The notes under the pieces were generated by a model. That model was not told where the DNA came from, did not search any database, and saw only the letters and a list, made by a program, of their open reading frames with translations. Source: JAFGSG01 sp964626055 (GTDB lineage Bacteria; Spirochaetota; UBA4802; JAFGDQ01). Taken from it: a stretch of DNA of 64,000 nucleotides. The number at the start of each line of letters is the position of its first letter. Within the stretch, counting starts at the first letter, position 1. Below are positions 60,209-64,000 of this stretch, piece after piece. The translations under genes were made by a program, and so were the position numbers. The stretch lies in NCBI GenBank assembly GCA_964626055.1, contig CAZVDF010000004.1:44780-108779 (forward strand). The letters are read 5' to 3'.

Positions 60209-61530
60209 GTTTTGATAATTATTTTTTTCTTCTGTTCATCGATGCCGATGGATCCTTCGATTTTACTGATAAGCCTTTCTTTATTGTTGTCTTTCGCAAG
60301 TTCGGTTATTTCGAGTGCGGTAGCTGCATTAATGCCGTTTTCCAGCAGTTTCCGGAAAAGCAATTTCCTTGTGTCGATATCATAGCCGGTTTTTTTATAT
60401 CTGTAAAACTTCGCGCCGGTATCGGCAGATTTTTTTTCACCGGAGTAGTCTGCATCGCGGGCCAGTCCTGAGATGTATTCCCGTATGTTTCCCAGCTCTT
60501 TTCGTTCAATGCCAATCTGCACAAGGCTTTTCTCGCTTAACGGGCCCATGGTATTTCTGTATTTGATGATCCTTTCCGCTATTTCGCTTGAAAAGAGATT
60601 TGATTCTTTTATTTCATCGAGGGAGCAATTATTAATGTTAATCCGCTTTTTCTTTTCCGGCAGCGCGCGCCTTGCCAGATTCTTATTGTAATTTATTTCC
60701 TGAAAAGCAAGATCTCCCGAAGCGATCGTCAGTCCGAACTTATGAGTGGAGCCGAGATACGAATGATGCATCATCCCGTATGAAACTGAGAATTTATCGT
60801 ATACCAGATTTACGGAAAATGAATAAGTAGAAGTTTCGCGGGAATATCCTCCTTTGATACTTAAGCAGGAGAGCATATTGGCGGTAATTGAATAAGTATT
60901 GATATAATCGTAATAGACCTTATTGACATTCCACGCGATCGTAATTCCTCTTGCCGGTTTTAATGCCAGACCCAGGCTTTGATTCGGATATATGAATTCA
61001 TCTGAACCGTTATGTTCACTGTCGCGGTTCACAAATGAATAAAAATTTTCATGAAGGTATCCGAATTCTAACCACTCAAATGGGAAAAGAAGAAACGAAA
61101 ATTTACAATCGGCTTTCCCGTATTTTGTATTGATATCTTCAGTGCTGATACTGATATGATAATAAGAAATGCCTGAACCTATTGAAAGGAGGCGACACGG
61201 TCTGACCCCGAAATTAATTTCGAAAACATCCTCGCTGTACTCCGGGATCCCGAACCGGTTCCAGGCAGCCTGAACGGCAATATTGCCGCCGCCGTAGCCT
61301 GCGCGGAGATTACCGGAATTCAGTTCGCTGAACATATATGGCTTTGCATAGTCAATATTGAGATAAACTGCGTTCCAGAGCGGAAGGCAGGCCGGATTCG
61401 AAAGATGCCCAAGCGGATTGATGTCCGATACGGCATAATTATACGGGAAAAGAGTTTGCGGGCTTGACTCTCTGTATTCAAAGGAAAGGTTCAGCGAATT
61501 GAAGAGGAACAGCGCTAAAGCGATTTTCAT
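60187..61530 (-). CDS. Beta-barrel protein with C-terminal ComEA-like helix-hairpin-helix region
   Basis: A 447-residue exported protein (signal about residues 1-16). Residues 20-280 form a beta-strand-rich, PorV/FadL-like region beginning NYAVSDINPLGHLSNPACLP. From about residue 295 to the end is a basic helical part: RININNCSLDEIKESNLFSSEIAERIIKYRNTMGP is a ComEA-like helix-hairpin-helix, but the GxG hairpin is replaced (LFSS), and a second, weaker repeat ends the protein. DNA binding is therefore possible but not assured. ATGA overlap with the lamin-tail gene and 22-base overlap with the next barrel gene make one translationally coupled unit. Confidence 0.65.
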   Translation of the reverse strand: MKIALALFLFNSLNLSFEYRESSPQTLFPYNYAVSDINPLGHLSNPACLPLWNAVYLNIDYAKPYMFSELNSGNLRAGYGGGNIAVQAAWNRFGIPEYSEDVFEINFGVRPCRLLSIGSGISYYHISISTEDINTKYGKADCKFSFLLFPFEWLEFGYLHENFYSFVNRDSEHNGSDEFIYPNQSLGLALKPARGITIAWNVNKVYYDYINTYSITANMLSCLSIKGGYSRETSTYSFSVNLVYDKFSVSYGMMHHSYLGSTHKFGLTIASGDLAFQEINYNKNLARRALPEKKKRININNCSLDEIKESNLFSSEIAERIIKYRNTMGPLSEKSLVQIGIERKELGNIREYISGLARDADYSGEKKSADTGAKFYRYKKTGYDIDTRKLLFRKLLENGINAATALEITELAKDNNKERLISKIEGSIGIDEQKKKIIIKTCSNILQ

Positions 61531-62561
61531 TTTTTATTCCGGCTCACTATTACATAAATGTTCTCCTTTTGAGATTTTTTTATTTTTTTTGCAGTTGCTT
61601 CGATCTGCGCGATATATAAGCCCGCAGTAGCTTTTTTCCCCAGTCCCCGCATATCCCATTGCAGAATAAAATTTCCGGGATAAACATCGCGGTAAAGCTG
61701 AGATTCGTGGATGAGCATTCCTATCGACGTGAATATCCTTAAACGCACATTGCATGTCTCAAAGACAAAAATCTCGATGTTTTTATTGCTGTCCGCAAAA
61801 CTCTCGGGGCCCGCGCTTATTTTTGTCTTTTTCGGCCTGAAAAGATTTTTGCCCGAAGAGATGTTCTCGCTGAGAATGTTTTCCCTGCCGGGCGTCATAT
61901 ATTTCGTAAACGAGAAGTCGTCGGCGGAATTCGTGTCTGCCGTATTTTTCCTTGAAATTGACATGAATGGTTTTAACTCGTCTTTGCCTATGTCGACCAT
62001 ACACTCCTGGCTTGTTTTCCCCGGGCACGTTATCCATTGGCCGTAATTTTGAGCGGCCGACATATATGACTCGATAGTAGTATTAGGTGTTCCGTCACGA
62101 TTGGAGTAAGCAATAAAGTCTATAATCCCGTTATCCGAAGGATCATCATCCGCATCAATTGCGACAACACAATCAGATTCCCATAAACTGCCGGAATAAT
62201 TGTTGCAGTAGACGTCAATGCATCCGTTTTTATTTGTGTCGCCGGTCAGGTCGGTCTCGTCCGGCATGCCCGGTTCCGTTAGATGAACTATAATAAAGCG
62301 GTCATCCCAGGGCGTTTCCGGCCTGTCATACGAATAAATCGTCACAGGATCGCTAGAAATGTTTTCGTTTGTTCCATAATACATGGTAATATAAAGGGCG
62401 GATATATCCATCGATTCTTTCACTTCGCTGTGATAGAAAATCTCAACCCAGTCGTCCCCGGAGGTGGCGCAGGCCACCTCGTTCACAAGAAGCCCGGCGT
62501 TAAGATTGCTATAAAAAATCGCAATAATAACAATTGATATTATATAATTTTTTATACACAT
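61527..62561 (-). CDS. Exported lamin-tail-domain protein with FlgD/T9SS-like C-terminal domain
   Basis: A 344-residue exported protein (signal about residues 1-21). LLVNEVACATSGDDWVEIFY near the mature start, followed by beta-rich segments, is the lamin-tail (LTD) pattern, with acidic Asp-rich loops (GDTNKNGCIDV; DADDDPSDNG) that look calcium-binding. Residues 255-340 (LRIFTSIGMLIHESQLYRDVYP, then LQWDMRGLGKKATAGLYIAQIEA) match the FlgD Ig-like/T9SS C-terminal-domain type. LTD proteins are secreted and some carry nuclease or adhesin parts; none is visible here. First gene of the three-gene unit. Confidence 0.65.
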   Translation of the reverse strand: MCIKNYIISIVIIAIFYSNLNAGLLVNEVACATSGDDWVEIFYHSEVKESMDISALYITMYYGTNENISSDPVTIYSYDRPETPWDDRFIIVHLTEPGMPDETDLTGDTNKNGCIDVYCNNYSGSLWESDCVVAIDADDDPSDNGIIDFIAYSNRDGTPNTTIESYMSAAQNYGQWITCPGKTSQECMVDIGKDELKPFMSISRKNTADTNSADDFSFTKYMTPGRENILSENISSGKNLFRPKKTKISAGPESFADSNKNIEIFVFETCNVRLRIFTSIGMLIHESQLYRDVYPGNFILQWDMRGLGKKATAGLYIAQIEATAKKIKKSQKENIYVIVSRNKK

Positions 62562-62827
62562 ATAGCGACATTAATAAATAGGCGTTATAATTTTTCCAGT
62601 ATAATTTTGATTTTTTTTAAAAAAATTTTCGAAAATTATTGTATTTATGAATTATTACTGGAAATTCTCTATTTATTATAAATAGGGAATGACGGATGGC
62701 TTGAATTTTTAGTATTTACATTTATAAAAGTTTTTTTAAAATTGATTTTTTATAATAACTATGGAATGAATTTTAGTGGGATTCTGGCTATCAATACAGG
62801 ATTACACATCAAGTAATTGGATTTTAT
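62562..62827. other. Divergent intergenic region
   Basis: Very AT-rich, about 265 bases, between the outer-membrane operon and the Cys-rich gene. One short hairpin (CTATTTA-TTA-TAAATAG, about 62672-62688). Promoters are expected for both directions but cannot be pinned down. No gene is visible. Confidence 0.4.
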
Positions 62828-63022
62828 ATGCCATTCATCAAAATAAAAGGCTTCGAAGCCCGGGTTTTCGTACCGGATGAGGCTCCGATTAAAAGAAAGC
62901 ATAATTGCAAAGACTGTTTCGCCTGCCAGATGTGCAGCGACGAGAGATGCGAAGTATGCTTAAAAAGCCATTGCGGGAACAGTGGTAACAATTCAACAGA
63001 AGATACAGAGTGCGCAAAATAA
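62828..63022 (+). CDS. Cys-rich miniprotein, 64 residues
   Basis: MPFIKIKGFEARVFVPDE is followed by a compact cysteine cluster: C27, C30, C33, C36, C41, C44, C49 and C62, spaced CX2CX2CX2CX4CX2CX4C. This could hold zinc or an iron-sulfur cluster, or be the precursor of a modified peptide. It has no signal peptide and no clear ribosome binding site. No maturase is adjacent. I recognise no family; the non-random Cys spacing is the main evidence that it is a real gene. Confidence 0.5.
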   Translation: MPFIKIKGFEARVFVPDEAPIKRKHNCKDCFACQMCSDERCEVCLKSHCGNSGNNSTEDTECAK

Positions 63023-63178
63023 TATTCATAAGAGATATATTCGATTTATCTGAAATTATTTTGCGTGGAATACTAATATTGAGTTTAATAAGTTGATCAT
63101 CTTGGTTGATTTTTATTTTATAAATCATGTTCTCTATCGATAAAATGTTTATATTTTCAATGTTATTTGTTATTACTT

Positions 63179-63379
63179 ATAAGTGCGTCCCAAAATCTAT
63201 TTAAAGCAGCGGGTATTCTATGGCCATATCAACACTTTCTATAATTTCCGAGGACTGTCTGAGGCCGCAGGCCGAGTTCCGCAGGAAATTATAGAAAGTG
63301 TTGATATGGCCATACATAATTGTGAACGGTAATACGAATTTAACCATTAATTAATCATAGATTTTAGGTTGCACTCTTA
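63179..63379. mobile_element. MITE-like element, copy B (core orientation 2)
   Basis: Terminal repeats AAGTGCGTCCCAAAATCTAT (63181) and, on the minus strand from the right end, GAGTGCAACCTAAAATCTAT; TA flanks. A perfect 30-bp stem (63220-63249 with 63284-63313) encloses the core (63249-63285), the reverse complement of that in copy A apart from one base. The outer segments are in the same orientation as in copy A. No reading frame of note. Confidence 0.85.
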
Positions 63380-63467
63380 CTAAAATCTGTTTATTATTTC
63401 ATCATTATTGTTCAAAATTCAATCGAAAAAACGCAATCAAGATAAGTTAGTTAATAGATTAACCAAA

Positions 63468-63920
63468 CTATTTGAATTTCGATATCGCGTCATTAAGTGA
63501 TTTCCTGATCTCTTTCCATGCGTTTGTTGCGCCTGTTTTTATATCCAGCCATGCGCTGTCGCTTGAAGTTCTGAATTTATTCAATGTATTTTTAAATTCT
63601 TCGATCCTGGGGCGTATGTTGTTTATAATATTCTGATATTCTTTATCCGCGTCTTCTTTCGCTTTGCCGGTAAGTTTTTCGATCTTGGCTCCCAGTTCGT
63701 TCAGCTGTGAATCGACGTTGGAATTGACTTTTTTTATAAGTTCATCCATTTGTTTTTGCAGCGATTCGAGCGTCTCACTGTACTTTACTTTGCCTTCTTC
63801 CCTGACTTTCGCGCTTAATTCGTCAATTTTATTGCCAAGCTCCGAAAGCTGCTTTTCTATTTTTTCAAAATACTGCGAAGTTATGTTTGTTTTCATAATA
63901 ATATGCCTCCTTTGCGGCAA
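63468..63920 (-). CDS. Coiled-coil protein, 150 residues
   Basis: Soluble protein with no signal peptide. Residues 10-130 are almost entirely heptad-patterned (YFEKIEKQLSELGNKIDELSAKVREEG, LQKQMDELIKKVNSN, LNELGAKIEKLTGKAK), with repeated units of about 33 residues, followed by a short Trp-containing tail (AWLDIKTGATNAWKEI). I would annotate it as a structural coiled coil; similarity to ATP-synthase b-subunit or apolipoprotein-like proteins is composition only. AAAGGAGGCAT is a strong ribosome binding site before ATG. Confidence 0.65.
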   Translation of the reverse strand: MPQRRHIIMKTNITSQYFEKIEKQLSELGNKIDELSAKVREEGKVKYSETLESLQKQMDELIKKVNSNVDSQLNELGAKIEKLTGKAKEDADKEYQNIINNIRPRIEEFKNTLNKFRTSSDSAWLDIKTGATNAWKEIRKSLNDAISKFK

Positions 63921-63935
63921 TAATTAGAAGTAATT

Positions 63936-63954
63936 TCAAAATTATATTTTATTT
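63936..63954 (-). repeat. 19-base AT-rich dispersed repeat, copy 3
   Basis: Exact reverse complement of the 19-mer at 19050 and 40082; on the minus strand it lies 16-34 bases before the coiled-coil gene start and contains TATAAT, so it could be a -10 region there. Confidence 0.5.
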
Positions 63955-63957
63955 CAA

Positions 63958-63989
63958 GGCGTAATACCTCGACGCTTGCGTCGAGGATG
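63958..63989. repeat. CCTCGACGC hairpin repeat, copy 2 (perfect stem)
   Basis: CCTCGACGC-TT-GCGTCGAGG is a perfect 9-bp stem, preceded by GGCGTAATA and followed by ATGTAAGCCTATCG at the window edge; the last 11 bases match the start of the hairpin repeat at 32722. Confidence 0.65.
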
Positions 63990-64000
63990 TAAGCCTATCG

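Overview
The window looks like a chromosomal segment of a diderm, probably anaerobic and probably motile bacterium. Diderm features are an Omp85/POTRA-type protein, a LolA-like protein, several beta-barrel proteins, MurB and a SurA/PpiD-like chaperone. Motility and chemotaxis are suggested by CheX, a Maf (DUF115) flagellin-glycosylation factor and many HD-GYP/HDOD/STAS signalling proteins. The gene mix (CheX, Maf, GHKL-HDOD, plant/trypanosome-type phosphofructokinase, Gld-type ABC cassette, RRM protein) resembles Spirochaetota or a neighbouring uncultivated lineage, but I cannot fix the phylum. No rRNA, tRNA, CRISPR array, prophage or transposase gene was seen.

Layout. 0-9 kb: the N-terminal part of dnaE (leaving the window at the left), a Trm112-like protein, a SurA/PpiD-like protein, CheX, and a leftward operon of GHKL-HDOD, Maf and three envelope proteins. 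9-19 kb: a MORN-repeat lipoprotein, an acyl-CoA ligase, two tandem REC-PAS-PAS-HD-GYP proteins, phosphofructokinase and a coiled-coil protein. 19-28 kb: orphan hypB, a radical SAM protein, lysS followed by LolA-like, outer-membrane and ComEC-like genes, and an alpha/beta hydrolase. 28-32 kb: a glutaryl/glutaconyl-CoA block (acyl-CoA dehydrogenase, GcdA-type carboxyltransferase, biotin carrier). 32-39 kb: AhpD-like protein, serC, a ManC-type cupin and a four-gene GldA/F/G-DUF4340 ABC cassette. 39-46 kb: an RRM protein, rlmB, cysS, murB, and an ECF sigma/FecR pair. 46-53 kb: a POTRA barrel protein, STAS, a group II decarboxylase (PanP-like), a DnaC-like ATPase and folK. 53-57 kb: a coupled operon GAF-HD-GYP / UshA-like / rhodanese / MauE-DoxX. 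57-64 kb: trpS, STAS, a coupled outer-membrane operon (lamin-tail/FlgD-like, barrel plus ComEA-like HhH, barrel), a Cys-rich miniprotein and a coiled-coil protein.

The segment is rich in small interspersed repeats. Most striking is an approximately 200-bp MITE-like element present in two full copies (42.4 and 63.2 kb) and one deletion remnant (29.4 kb). Its 37-nt core is in opposite orientation in the two full copies, inside long perfect inverted arms whose sequence differs between copies. A second family of C-rich palindromes sits between genes, often as inverted pairs, and one copy lies inside the reading frame of the decarboxylase. Repeat ends repeatedly coincide with stop codons of neighbouring genes.

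Best candidates for undescribed biology are the invertible-core MITE family, the CGC-containing UshA-like/rhodanese/MauE redox operon led by an HD-GYP sensor with a large insertion, and the three-gene outer-membrane module with a degenerate ComEA-like domain, considered together with a ComEC-like channel lacking nuclease motifs. Functional statements are from motif reading and memory of families; no database search was run.
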